A stretch of DNA of 64,000 nt, from contig CALBDS010000001.1 in NCBI GenBank assembly GCA_937927415.1, positions 186,001-250,000 on the forward strand. The letters are read 5' to 3'. This document shows, one piece after another, positions 55,784 through 63,210 of the stretch (within the stretch, counting starts at the first letter, position 1; every line of letters starts with the position of its first letter). The translations under genes and the position numbers were made by a program. The notes beneath the pieces were generated by a model that made no database searches, had not been told where the DNA came from, and saw only the letters and a list, made by a program, of their open reading frames with translations. The stretch comes from an uncultured Rhodospirillaceae bacterium. GTDB taxonomy: Bacteria > Pseudomonadota > Alphaproteobacteria > Azospirillales > Azospirillaceae.

Positions 55784-55834
55784 CGCGGGCGATGGGATGT
55801 GGTGTTTTGGACTTGGCATGCTGCATCGCCCGCG
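55784..55834 (+). repeat. Long inverted repeat after the lipoprotein gene
   Basis: CGCGGGCGATG (55784-55794) and CATCGCCCGCG (55824-55834) form a perfect 11-base stem around a 29-base loop. It could contribute to termination together with the next hairpin. Confidence 0.5.
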
Positions 55835-55848
55835 GCCCCTCGAAAAGA

Positions 55849-55875
55849 CCCGTCGGGCGATCTTCGCCCGACGGG
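55849..55875 (+). terminator. Terminator hairpin
   Basis: CCCGTCGGGCG pairs with CGCCCGACGGG across ATCTT. No T run follows on the plus strand; upstream is an AAAA run that would act as a T run on the minus strand. Confidence 0.55.
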
Positions 55876-55918
55876 AAGATGGGAGGAACGTTCGGACTAG
55901 CCCGAACAGAGGTTAATG

Positions 55919-55956
55919 CAGCATAATTATGCTGTATTGTCAACGCATAATTATGC
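55919..55956. promoter_or_regulatory. Twin phage-type operators CAGCATAATTATGCTG before EamA
   Basis: A perfect 16-base palindrome at 55919-55934 and its 12-base core GCATAATTATGC again at 55945-55956, centres 24 bases apart. The same palindrome stands in the repressor/Cro switch at 62796-62811. Both lie before the EamA gene. Confidence 0.75.
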
Positions 55957-56050
55957 TGCTTTAGTGCCCTCCATCCGATCCAAAGGGGTTGTCCTGGCCC
56001 GCAGGATGGGGATGATGCGGCGTATCGCCGTCATCCAAGCCACCCGAAGC

Positions 56051-56932
56051 ATGCCGACATCGCGCGATATCATCACCGGAGCGTTGTGGACCCTGGCGTC
56101 CGCGGTGTCGTTCATGGTCGCGAACATCCTGATTCGCCACCTCTCGGCCACGTTGCCGCCGCTGGAAATGGCGCTGTTCCGGGCGGCGGGCGGCATGATC
56201 CTGGTGCTGGTGGCGTGGCGGGCGTTCCGGCATCTGCGCCAGCTTCGCGACCCCCATTGGCACCTGCTCCGGGCCGGGGTCGGGGCGGTGTCGCTGGTGG
56301 CGCTGGTCCATGCCTACAGCACGTTGCCCGTCGCGCTGGTCGCGGGGGTGATGTATGTGCGCGTGGTGCTGGTGATCCCCATGCAAAAGGTGATCCTGGG
56401 CGAAGGGGCCGACCGGCGGGTGTGGCTGGCGGCGGGCATCGGCATCGCCGGGGCGCTGGTGGCGCTGTGGCCGCGCCTGCTGGCCATCAGCACGCCGCAC
56501 GGGAATTGGGGAGCGCTGGCACTGATCGTCGCGGCCTTCGCCGGGGCAGGATCGCAGATCTGTATGCGGCGGCTGGCGCGGACGAACCCCGCGTCGGTGG
56601 TGGTGGCGGTGTCGGCGGTCCTGATCAGTGCGGTGGTGGCGGTGCCGGCGTCGGCGGTGGCGGTGACACCGCCACCCGCCGATCTGCCGTGGCTTGTCGG
56701 AATCGGTTTGCTGTCGGCGCTGGCCCAATGGTCCACGGTGCGGGGGTACAAGCACGCATCGCCGGCTGTGCTGATGCCGGTTACCCTGGTGGACATTCCG
56801 CTGGCGCTGGCCGCCGGCTATCTGCTGTTCGGCGAGGTGCCGACCGGACATGCGGCTTTCGGTTCGGCCCTGGTGGTTGCTGCGGCGTTCTATGTCACCC
56901 GCATATGCCCTGACGGTCTAAGAAAAGCTTAG
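56051..56932 (+). CDS. EamA/DMT-family transporter
   Basis: 293 residues from the ATG at 56051 (ATGs at 56006, 56012 and 56015 would add 13-15 residues). Ten hydrophobic segments in two EamA repeats; ALWTLASAVSFMVANILIRHL and PPLEMALFRAAGG open repeat one. It is an inner-membrane drug/metabolite carrier with unknown substrate. It is cargo within the island, and its upstream region carries two copies of the phage operator, so it may be switched with the prophage state. Confidence 0.85.
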   Translation: MPTSRDIITGALWTLASAVSFMVANILIRHLSATLPPLEMALFRAAGGMILVLVAWRAFRHLRQLRDPHWHLLRAGVGAVSLVALVHAYSTLPVALVAGVMYVRVVLVIPMQKVILGEGADRRVWLAAGIGIAGALVALWPRLLAISTPHGNWGALALIVAAFAGAGSQICMRRLARTNPASVVVAVSAVLISAVVAVPASAVAVTPPPADLPWLVGIGLLSALAQWSTVRGYKHASPAVLMPVTLVDIPLALAAGYLLFGEVPTGHAAFGSALVVAAAFYVTRICPDGLRKA

Positions 56933-56988
56933 CGCTTACAGTCAGTCCCTATTAGATTGGTTTCACTATTTTCAGCGTGACTGCCACG

Positions 56989-57018
56989 CTCTCTACTGAT
57001 CACGTCTTCAGTAGAGAG
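56989..57018. terminator. Hairpin between convergent EamA and Mrr-like genes
   Basis: CTCTCTACTGA pairs perfectly with TCAGTAGAGAG across 8 bases, between stops at 56932 and 57040. A-rich sequence follows on the plus strand. Confidence 0.6.
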
Positions 57019-57039
57019 ACCAAATAAAAGACTGGTCGT

Positions 57040-57816
57040 TTACTCGCCCTGGTCTATCTTAGTACCGGGCACATACCGGTCGCGAATGGCTCTGAATTTC
57101 GCGATGCCTTTTTGACCGAACGCCAGTGCATCCTCTAGAAACTCCCTGTACCCGGTATGATCCAGGATGTGCTGCGGAATAGATTTACCAAACTTTTCTT
57201 TTTCTACAATCCTTAAGGATAGCGGCAGGTCGATCTTCTCGGCTTCCAAGAATTGACGGTAATAGATGGAGAACCGCATCATCAAATACCCAAAATCGTC
57301 GTACTGCCGCTTGAGAGTCAAGAACTGTCGGTGATCCTCTTCAGTCAGGTCATTAAACCAATGGGGAAACAGTGGTTCTGTATACGTGAATAAGGGGTCC
57401 AGACGCTCAGTGATCTGGGGAACCAAGAAACTGTCGTACCAGCTTTTCTCGAAGGCATTCTGGAACTGAGGCCAATCGACAAGCTGCACGTTGGTCAGTT
57501 CGGCGGCGCTGAATGCCCCAGACTGGAACCCACTGGTCGAGATGATATAGCCGATGTTGGCCCCAAGATCTCCTAGGATTGTGCGGAAGCCATGAATGAC
57601 ATTCTGAGGAACGCGACTTTGCCAGTTCTTGCACTCGCATACAATCGCGTACTTCCGACCCTGGATGTATTCCTCGGCGTACACGTCGATCTCGACGGTG
57701 CCGCGTACTCCTTCGACGACCTTCTCAACCTCAACCTTGAAGCCACACTCCTTCAGAATTTGGGCAACTTCGTCTTGAAGACCCCGCCAATTGTTCGGAA
57801 CTTTCGTCGTAATCAT
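57040..57816 (-). CDS. Mrr-type restriction endonuclease-like protein
   Basis: 258 residues. An N-terminal PD-(D/E)xK fold of the Mrr/RecB type: GTVEIDVYAEEY (Asp44) and VCECKNWQSRVP (Glu61, Lys63), with GANIGYIISTSGFQSGAF following. The C-terminal half is helical and unassigned. It probably cuts modified or foreign DNA. Its DNA is visibly richer in A/T than the genes around it, indicating separate acquisition. It lies inside the phage island beside a truncated antirepressor gene. Confidence 0.8.
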   Translation of the reverse strand: MITTKVPNNWRGLQDEVAQILKECGFKVEVEKVVEGVRGTVEIDVYAEEYIQGRKYAIVCECKNWQSRVPQNVIHGFRTILGDLGANIGYIISTSGFQSGAFSAAELTNVQLVDWPQFQNAFEKSWYDSFLVPQITERLDPLFTYTEPLFPHWFNDLTEEDHRQFLTLKRQYDDFGYLMMRFSIYYRQFLEAEKIDLPLSLRIVEKEKFGKSIPQHILDHTGYREFLEDALAFGQKGIAKFRAIRDRYVPGTKIDQGE

Positions 57817-57961
57817 GTACAGTGTTCACCCTGAGTCCCCGCTGGCCGGAAACCTGCTCTTGCGGGATGGTTGCAGGCTAAAGAAGCATAGCAGTTCTAT
57901 AGCCGCTGGCCAGCAGTGGATTGTCGCATTTTTGATTTTGATGGCTTCAAAGTGGGAAAGA
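57817..57961. other. AT-richer junction between the Mrr gene and the antirepressor remnant
   Basis: 145 bases with no gene. On the minus strand it contains promoter-like A/T blocks (57875-57950) for the Mrr gene. The boundary near 57960 may mark where the Mrr cargo replaced the rest of the Bro-N gene. Confidence 0.4.
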
Positions 57962-58155
57962 TCAACCGCTTGGTTGAACGGGAGTCTTCACACTGTGAAG
58001 ACCCTTTTCATCATCATCAGCCGTGCAGCACTACAGGTCGGATTCTCCAGTTTCAGCACCCGGCACACGTCCGCCAGCACGAACCACGGTTCGTCCGCCC
58101 TGGTCAGGGTGCGGATAGTGGTGTCTTCGAAGGTGAAGGGGACGATGGCGCTCAT
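57962..58155 (-). pseudogene. Bro-N antirepressor remnant, frameshifted and truncated
   Basis: The start at 58155 overlaps the P22_AR_N stop (ATGA). The reading begins MSAIVPFTFEDTTIRTLTR, then FVLADVCRVLKLENPTCSAARL, clear Bro-N sequence. At about 58018 a single base appears missing: the current frame gives MMMKRVFTV and stops at 57988, while the next frame gives DDDEKGLHSVKTP as expected for Bro-N, and stops at 57962. The C-terminal part is absent. It is thus broken twice. Confidence 0.75.
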
Positions 58156-59024
58156 GGCGGCACCTGTCGCGTGGGGGCCAGGGTGGGGGTGGGTTTCAGG
58201 CGTAGGCCGGTGTAGTGCATAACGCTGACCTTGATGGTTCGGAAGCCGGCGGCGGTCATGGCGCGGCCAAAGGCGTTGCGGGACAGGGCGGTGATGCCGA
58301 GGTCGGCGCACCAGCCCTGATACGCCGCCCACAGGGCGAGCGATGACACCCGGAGGCCGTGGCCGCGTTCGGTGCGGTCGGACAGGAAGTGTTCCAGATC
58401 GGCGGCGGGGTCGCCCCGGTTGATGGCGTCGTCGCATTCGGCGGCGGCGGCCATCTCTTCGGCGGGTTCGATCAGGCCACGCCCGGCGGCGTGGCGCCAC
58501 AGGCTGCGGGCGGCGTGCCGACCATAAATGCGGTAGGCCAGCGCGATCTTGTCCAGCCACAAGCGTTGGGTCCGTTCGGGCAGATCCGCCGGCGGGGCGA
58601 AGCCGTCGCACCGGGGTGCGTCCGCCGGACCGTCCGATGCGGGTGCGGGGTCCACGGCGCCGCCGGCCACCGCCCGACCGTAGAAGTGATCGAACAGCAC
58701 GCGGTAGCATTCCCGCTGATAGGTGATGATCCGGTCGCGCAGTTCAGGCTTCACCCGGCGGGTGTCGATCCCGAACAGCCAGCCGTTCAGGAGGTCGAAG
58801 CGGAGGAGCGTGGTTTCTTGGTCGCCGCTTGCGGAGGGTATTCGCATGACACGAATACCCTCGACCAATACGGGGTCACGCTTGATCCGCTCAAACTGCC
58901 CATGCCACGCCAGCCCCAACCGGACGGCGATGGCCTTGATGGCGACGAAGATGACGTTATCGGCCTGGACGGCGAACAGGGTGTCGCCGTGGAAGGGGAC
59001 GGAGGTGACGGGGTGTTCGGTCAT
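58152..59024 (-). CDS. Phage antirepressor (P22_AR_N domain)
   Basis: 290 residues from the ATG at 59024, which overlaps the stop of the upstream gene (ATGA). The N-terminal P22 antirepressor domain is clear (FAVQADNVIFVAIKAIAVRLG, TYQRECYRVLFDHF). The C-terminal part (about 130-290) is a separate helical domain found at the ends of phage antirepressor and primase-like proteins. It would counter a phage repressor to aid induction. A second, broken antirepressor of Bro-N type follows immediately. Confidence 0.85.
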   Translation of the reverse strand: MTEHPVTSVPFHGDTLFAVQADNVIFVAIKAIAVRLGLAWHGQFERIKRDPVLVEGIRVMRIPSASGDQETTLLRFDLLNGWLFGIDTRRVKPELRDRIITYQRECYRVLFDHFYGRAVAGGAVDPAPASDGPADAPRCDGFAPPADLPERTQRLWLDKIALAYRIYGRHAARSLWRHAAGRGLIEPAEEMAAAAECDDAINRGDPAADLEHFLSDRTERGHGLRVSSLALWAAYQGWCADLGITALSRNAFGRAMTAAGFRTIKVSVMHYTGLRLKPTPTLAPTRQVPP

Positions 59025-59509
59025 GGCTGCGCCTGCCGCGTGTGGCCGTTGTCGGACAGGCGGGAAAGGAGGGCGGTTCCGTTCCGCTCGACGGTGGCGA
59101 TCAGGGTGCGACCGAGACGATAGCCCAGATCGTTGCCGTAGGGACCAAGGTCCGGCAAATGGCCGGCGAAAATCTTCTCTTGCTCGTGCCCCTCGGTGTG
59201 GTTCCAGAACAGGTAGCGCAACTGAACGGCCAGCCCTTCGGCGGTGCGGGCGGGGGTGTCGGCAAGAGTGTCCTGGGCGGCGGAGAACTGCGCATCCCAC
59301 AGGCGCTCTTCCTCTTGGCTCAGGGTGTCGCACTCGTTCAGGGCCGCGCACGCTTCGCGGAAGCGATCCCAGGCGGCCAGGATAGCCGCATCGGGATGAA
59401 GATGCGCATCCGTGGTTGCGGTCAGCGGCACTGTGGACGCGAAGGCCAACAGCGCGCGGCGAGTGATGGGTGTGCTATGGTTTCCATCAGCTTTGAGCAT
59501 GGTGGGCAT
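59021..59509 (-). CDS. Conserved phage-type protein of unknown function
   Basis: 162 residues. TRRALLAFASTVPLTATTDAH resembles a twin-Arg or anchor-like N-terminus; the rest is helical (WDRFREACAALNECDTLSQEEERLWD). Overlaps the antirepressor gene by ATGA, so the two are translated together. It starts a leftward operon divergent from the RHH gene, with the TGATGCA cluster between. Start at 59509 or 59500; neither has a strong ribosome site. Confidence 0.65.
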   Translation of the reverse strand: MPTMLKADGNHSTPITRRALLAFASTVPLTATTDAHLHPDAAILAAWDRFREACAALNECDTLSQEEERLWDAQFSAAQDTLADTPARTAEGLAVQLRYLFWNHTEGHEQEKIFAGHLPDLGPYGNDLGYRLGRTLIATVERNGTALLSRLSDNGHTRQAQP

Positions 59510-59568
59510 CCGTGCTTGAGGTTAGGCCCGGCGGTGGTGTTCCAGCACCTCGTCGGGCCGTCTTGTTA

Positions 59569-59637
59569 TGATGCACATTGCATACTGCATCATTGCATCT
59601 GATGCAAGAGGGAAACTGCATCAATTGACATGATGCG
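59569..59637. promoter_or_regulatory. TGATGCA operator cluster
   Basis: Copies of TGATGCA or its complement TGCATCA at 59569, 59586, 59594/59600 (as TTGCATC-T-GATGCAA, 59593-59607), 59617 and 59631 (TGATGCG), in a 69-base divergent promoter region. This is typical of repeated operators for a ribbon-helix-helix repressor; the RHH gene at 59660 is the best candidate. Confidence 0.65.
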
Positions 59638-59659
59638 CCTTTCTCTCCATATTGGGGGC

Positions 59660-59833
59660 ATGAGCAACGAACCCCGAACCGTCCGCAAAGTCGTGTCGTT
59701 CTCCCCCTCCGAATGGAAGACGGTGGACGATTGGATGTACGAAAACCGCATTCGCGTGGAGGCTGATGCCATCCGCCGCCTGATCGAACTCGGCCTGGAG
59801 AAGGCCGCCGAGCAGAGGGAGAAGGCGAAATGA
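59660..59833 (+). CDS. Ribbon-helix-helix (CopG-like) DNA-binding protein
   Basis: 57 residues from the ATG at 59660 with GGGGG upstream; an ATG at 59630 would place the last operator inside the gene. TVRKVVSFSPSEWKTVDDWMYENRI and EADAIRRLIELGLEKA fit the beta-strand plus two helices of an RHH repressor. It probably binds the TGATGCA cluster and controls both divergent operons. It overlaps the DUF1640 gene by ATGA. Confidence 0.78.
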   Translation: MSNEPRTVRKVVSFSPSEWKTVDDWMYENRIRVEADAIRRLIELGLEKAAEQREKAK

Positions 59834-60141
59834 GCGTCGTCGCTTTCGATACCCACAAGTTCGTCAAACGGCTGCAAGAGGCCGGTTTCAGCGAATCCCA
59901 AGCGGAAGCGGTGACTCAGGCGGTACAAGAGGCCGCCAGCATCGACCTGACATCGCTGGCAACCAAGCAGGATGTATCCTCCGGCATCCGCGAAGCGGAA
60001 TTGCGGCTGGAAGCCAAGATCGAAGCCGCCAAGGCCGATTTGACCAAGTCCATCGTTGGGCTGCTGCTGGCGGCAGTCACGGTCAATTCCGCCGTTGTCC
60101 TGGGGGCGATGTTCGGATTGGCCAAGCTGCTCGGGCACTGA
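59830..60141 (+). CDS. DUF1640-like coiled-coil membrane protein
   Basis: 103 residues. FDTHKFVKRLQEAGFSESQAEAVTQAV is the DUF1640 start, also seen in CCDC90/MCUR1-like proteins; a coiled coil (REAELRLEAKIEAAKADL) and one C-terminal membrane segment (VGLLLAAVTVNSAVVLGAMFG) follow. Translationally coupled to the RHH gene. Function unknown; the pairing suggests a regulated membrane-acting unit. Confidence 0.78.
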   Translation: MSVVAFDTHKFVKRLQEAGFSESQAEAVTQAVQEAASIDLTSLATKQDVSSGIREAELRLEAKIEAAKADLTKSIVGLLLAAVTVNSAVVLGAMFGLAKLLGH

Positions 60142-60462
60142 TCCCAACCGCATTCGCTCAAAAAAACCAAGCGATGCTTTCGGCTCGCCCTGGTGGTTCA
60201 ACAGGGGTGAAACTGGTCGCCGTGTGGGTGGAACCTCCCGGCATCCGTTTGTAATCGGACCGATTCGCAACCGCGCTGCCTGCGGCGGCACTCTGATTCT
60301 TATCTTCAAAGATACTGAAATCATGCGTTGTCCTGCCATCGCATGTCTTTCCGGCTGGGCGGATGCGCTTATTCCCGCACCCATCATGTGCGGGGTGCGT
60401 CCGTAAGAATGTGCTGTTACGCTTGCTTTCGCCAATCACGAGAGCAGTAACAATCTTTCACC
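60142..60462. other. Intergenic region before the PAS-LuxR gene
   Basis: 320 bases. CGCACCC (60376-60382) and GGGTGCG (60393-60399) form a hairpin near the PAS-LuxR start region, with alternate CCGCAC/GTGCGG pairing (60375-60393). A terminator for DUF1640 and a promoter for the next gene are expected. No gene is seen. Confidence 0.4.
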
Positions 60463-61524
60463 ATGCAGCCGTTGCCGTCGGACATCCCCTCCCCCTTCGC
60501 CGACCTGGCGGTGCTGGCCGCGCGCCTGGATGCGGCGTTGGTCGTGTTCGACGAGCGCGACCAATGCCGCTACGCCAGCACAGGGATGCGGCAGGTCTAT
60601 GCGTTCTGCGACTTCTCCCACCCCCTGAGCTTCGAAACCCTGCTGCGGCGGAGTTGGGAGTGTGGAACCGGGCTGGAGGAAAGCACCTCCCACGATCCCG
60701 AAACTCAGCTCTTTTACGCGCGGGAGCGGCGGAAACGGGCGCGGCTGGAGTTCACCCGGACCCACCCGCGCCGCTTGGTCTGTTCGCACATTCGTCTTGA
60801 ATCGGGGTGGAGTGCGCAGTTCCGCGTCGAGCCGGAGCGCGCCGGGCTGGATCATTACTTCCTGCGGGACACGCCGGTCACGGGGGTGATCGAGGCGATC
60901 CGCCGGCGGGAAGAGGCCGAACGCTGCGCCAACGCGCTCGATTCCGTGGCTCTGGGGGTCGCCGTCGTCGCACCGGATGGGCGGGTGATGCATTCCAACG
61001 CGGCGGCCCAGGCGCTGTTCAGCCGGGCCGATGGCTTCATCCTGGCCGATGGCCGGCTGCACACCACCGACGCGGGCATGACCGCGGTGTTCGCGCGTGC
61101 GCTGGCCGACGCCGCCATGGGGCGGGTGGCCGAAGGCCGGGTGCTGCTGCGGATCAAGGGCACGCGGGCCGGCGAAGAGCATATGGTGTCGGTGACGCAA
61201 GGGGCCGAGGCGCCGGGAGTGGCGGCCATCGTCGCCATCTCGTCGCCGCGCCTGGATGACCTGGCGGTCGCGCGCCTGCTGCGCGACCAGTACGGCTTGA
61301 CGGCGGCGGAAGCGGCGCTGGCGCTGGAAATCGGCGCGGGTCGGACCAACGAGGAAGCATCGAAGACATTGGGGAAATCGGCGGGCACCGGACGCGAGCA
61401 ATTGCAGAGCATTTTCCGGAAGCTGAACCGGCACGACATCCTGATCGGCGGGCAGCTTGCCCTGTCCCGTTGGGTGGCGGTGCTGGCGTCGATCACCGGG
61501 GCCGCCCGGTCGCGCGGCAGATGA
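60463..61524 (+). CDS. PAS-domain LuxR-type regulator
   Basis: 353 residues. A PAS-like segment is seen around residues 155-220 (ALDSVALGVAVVAPDGRVMHSNAAAQALF), and a C-terminal LuxR-type HTH at about 280-330 (LLRDQYGLTAAEAALALEIGAG). The HTH's last part is less conserved (TLGKSAGTGREQLQSIFRKLNRHD) but keeps the shape. It probably senses an internal signal. Its stop sits beside the WHxH protein gene (ATGA with the longer start), so the two form one unit. Confidence 0.82.
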   Translation: MQPLPSDIPSPFADLAVLAARLDAALVVFDERDQCRYASTGMRQVYAFCDFSHPLSFETLLRRSWECGTGLEESTSHDPETQLFYARERRKRARLEFTRTHPRRLVCSHIRLESGWSAQFRVEPERAGLDHYFLRDTPVTGVIEAIRRREEAERCANALDSVALGVAVVAPDGRVMHSNAAAQALFSRADGFILADGRLHTTDAGMTAVFARALADAAMGRVAEGRVLLRIKGTRAGEEHMVSVTQGAEAPGVAAIVAISSPRLDDLAVARLLRDQYGLTAAEAALALEIGAGRTNEEASKTLGKSAGTGREQLQSIFRKLNRHDILIGGQLALSRWVAVLASITGAARSRGR

Positions 61525-61538
61525 CCAAGGGAAACAGC

Positions 61539-62045
61539 ATGACCATGACTGACGATAAGGCGCCGCTGATTCGCGCGCTGGATTTCACCGCGATCACCGA
61601 CGATCTGGTGCGCGATGGGATGGATCGGAGCGAGGCCGAACGGGCGATCCGGTATTATCGGGAATTTCTCATTGCCGGTGCCGCCCACCCCGGCGCCACG
61701 CTGGTGCCGAGCAAGCTGGTGGACCGCGCGTGGCACGCCCACATGAACCGCCCGGCGCTGTACCTGCGGGACTGCCTGGCGGTGTTCGGCACCATTCTGG
61801 ACCACACGCCCGGCGTCTATGGCACCCCGGAATGGCTGGCCGCCTATGACCGGACGCGGGAGCTGGTGTCCTATGGTGCGGACATGCCGGCGGACCCGCT
61901 GGCGGTTCTGCCGATGGCCGGGGCGGAGTGCTTCCGACCGCCGCTGGCCGGTGCCGAGTGCTTCCGCCCGCCGCTTCAGCCGGTGACGGACTCCGTGATG
62001 GCCGGGGCCGATTGCTTCCGACCGCCGGTCCAGCCCGTGGCGTAA
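61539..62045 (+). CDS. WHxH-motif protein with C-terminal AGA(E/D)CFRPP repeats
   Basis: 168 residues from the ATG at 61539 (AAGGGA upstream); ATG 61521 would overlap the LuxR stop. The core VDRAWHAHMNRPALYLRDC, with Trp65/His66/His68 and a later GTILDHTPGV, matches the WHxH block of glycine-rich-domain (GRDP/DUF1399-like) proteins. The C-terminus carries three near-identical ten-residue units, AGAECFRPPL twice in tandem and AGADCFRPPV after a 14-residue spacer, each with one Cys (131, 141, 159). Function unknown. It follows the PAS-LuxR gene directly. Confidence 0.75.
   Translation: MTMTDDKAPLIRALDFTAITDDLVRDGMDRSEAERAIRYYREFLIAGAAHPGATLVPSKLVDRAWHAHMNRPALYLRDCLAVFGTILDHTPGVYGTPEWLAAYDRTRELVSYGADMPADPLAVLPMAGAECFRPPLAGAECFRPPLQPVTDSVMAGADCFRPPVQPVA
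61917..62030 (+). repeat. Coding repeat AGA(E/D)CFRPP x3
   Basis: Units at 61917-61946, 61947-61976 and 62001-62030, differing by a few synonymous or conservative changes. The first two are back to back; the third follows 24 bases later. Confidence 0.85.
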
Positions 62046-62255
62046 GGCGGGGCTGATCCCTCCGCCGCCGGGCGGAGGCTACCGAGGCGTTTGGGCGCCT
62101 TTTCGCTGCGGCGGCTCTGGACAAGCCGCCACCAGAGAAACCGGGAACCCGGAAAGTTTCCGGCTGAACTCATCTCCGACCCGCACCGCCGGACGGTCGC
62201 GGCAGGATAGACGCAGGGGCGCCCAGATGCCGATTCCTTTTTGTTGGTCACCGCC

Positions 62256-62441
62256 ATGCCGCCATTGACCGCTGATGAAGCGCGCTTCCTCGCCGCGCTG
62301 TCCCGTCTGACGGATGCGCAGGTGGACCGGATGCTTGAATCCGCCGGGGCGGTCGTTATCGGCCGTCCAGTTCCCGCTTGGCCTGAGCTTCCAGCACCGC
62401 CTTCCCGCTGTCGGGAGCCGCGCGGTAGCCCTGAAGAATGA
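62256..62441 (+). CDS. Possible small phage protein
   Basis: 61 residues from the ATG at 62256 (MPPLTADEARFLAALSRLTDAQVDRM). The N-terminal 30 residues look like a helical phage protein, but the end (Pro/Arg-rich) overlaps the convergent repressor gene by about 85 bases and looks like its antisense. It may be a truncated gene. Confidence 0.3.
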   Translation: MPPLTADEARFLAALSRLTDAQVDRMLESAGAVVIGRPVPAWPELPAPPSRCREPRGSPEE

Positions 62442-62706
62442 GGCGTTCCTTTTCGGACCGGGGAACCTCTTCGCCCAACAGATCGGCAATGGGGCGTTCG
62501 GCAAAGGCCGCAAGCAAAGCGTACGTCTCGATGGAAAGACTTCGCGAGCGGCCATTCATGAAATTCCGAATGGTGGCGTCGGATTTGACCGTCGCCTTCT
62601 TTGACCAGTCGTACATGCTGGTCACCCGGCCAGCCGCAATCAACTCATCGCATACTTTGATGAGAGCGTTGCGGTAGTGCCCCATGCCGTCGTCGTCGTA
62701 TGTCAT
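62356..62706 (-). CDS. Phage repressor (HTH_XRE-like)
   Basis: 116 residues from the ATG at 62706; the frame opens at 62715, where a leaderless start inside the operator is possible. AGRVTSMYDWSKKATVKSDATIRNFMNGRSRSLSIETYALLAAFAERPIADLL is an XRE-type HTH with family-like flanks; the C-terminal part lacks an S24 peptidase domain. It is divergent from a Cro-like gene across four CAGCAT/GCAT operators, the geometry of a phage immunity switch. It is the best candidate to bind the same palindromes before the EamA gene. Confidence 0.78.
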   Translation of the reverse strand: MTYDDDGMGHYRNALIKVCDELIAAGRVTSMYDWSKKATVKSDATIRNFMNGRSRSLSIETYALLAAFAERPIADLLGEEVPRSEKERLILQGYRAAPDSGKAVLEAQAKRELDGR

Positions 62707-62711
62707 GGGGC

Positions 62712-62811
62712 GCATTATGCATGTACCGCAGAATTATGCGCCTGCATAGTCATGCTGCTGATCACGCCAGAGGTGGGCTGAGGTCGTGTTGACGACAGCA
62801 TAATTATGCTG
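62712..62811. promoter_or_regulatory. Immunity-switch operators
   Basis: Dyads GCATTATGC (62712-62720), GCAGAATTATGC (62728-62739), GCATAGTCATGC (62744-62755) and ACAGCATAATTATGCTGT (62795-62812, perfect) lie between the divergent repressor and Cro-like genes. The first three are spaced about 16-17 bases apart. This resembles tandem phage operators. Confidence 0.75.
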
Positions 62812-62825
62812 TAGTTTTCTCCGTG

Positions 62826-63050
62826 ATGGTTACCCCCAACACCACCGATGCGGTGCAATTCCGCATCCTCGCCTGGATGGAGCGTGAACGCCTGTCCGTG
62901 GCGGGACTCGCCGCCCTTGCCGCTGTGTCGGAAGGGGCAATCCGCCATATCAGAAAGCCGACGTGGCGCCCGACCTGGGCGACCGTCCAACGGCTGGAAA
63001 GGGTCGTTCCGGCCAGCTTCACCGTCGATCTGACGTGCGAGGGGGCGTGA
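62826..63050 (+). CDS. Cro-like HTH protein
   Basis: 74 residues from the ATG at 62826 (a GTG at 62823 is in frame). FRILAWMERERLSVAGLAALAAVSEGAIRHIRKPTWRPTWATVQRLE is an XRE HTH like Cro. It stands opposite the repressor gene with the operators between. It is expected to control the lytic/early direction. Confidence 0.75.
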   Translation: MVTPNTTDAVQFRILAWMERERLSVAGLAALAAVSEGAIRHIRKPTWRPTWATVQRLERVVPASFTVDLTCEGA

Positions 63051-63161
63051 ATGCCCGCCGCCGGCCGCAGCGCCGCGCGTCCGCCGGCCCACGTCGGGCT
63101 GGCGGGACGGCGGCGGGGGGCGGTGGTGCGGCCGGGGGGCTTTGGGCATGCCGCACTATGA
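63051..63161 (+). CDS. Possible small phage protein
   Basis: 36 residues, starting immediately after the Cro-like stop. Rich in Arg, Gly, Ala; no recognisable feature. May be spurious. Confidence 0.22.
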   Translation: MPAAGRSAARPPAHVGLAGRRRGAVVRPGGFGHAAL

Positions 63162-63210
63162 CGACGCGAACAGCGCGCGTCATGTTCCATCATGAAGAGA
63201 GAGCCGGACA

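Noticed and set aside
59569..59637. Repeated TGATGCA units as a CRISPR array
   Set aside because: Units are 7 bases, unevenly spaced and in both orientations, so they are operators, not a CRISPR.
62241..62604. Plus-strand frames within the repressor gene
   Set aside because: They are mostly antisense to the repressor; only the first part (62256-62355) might be a real small gene.
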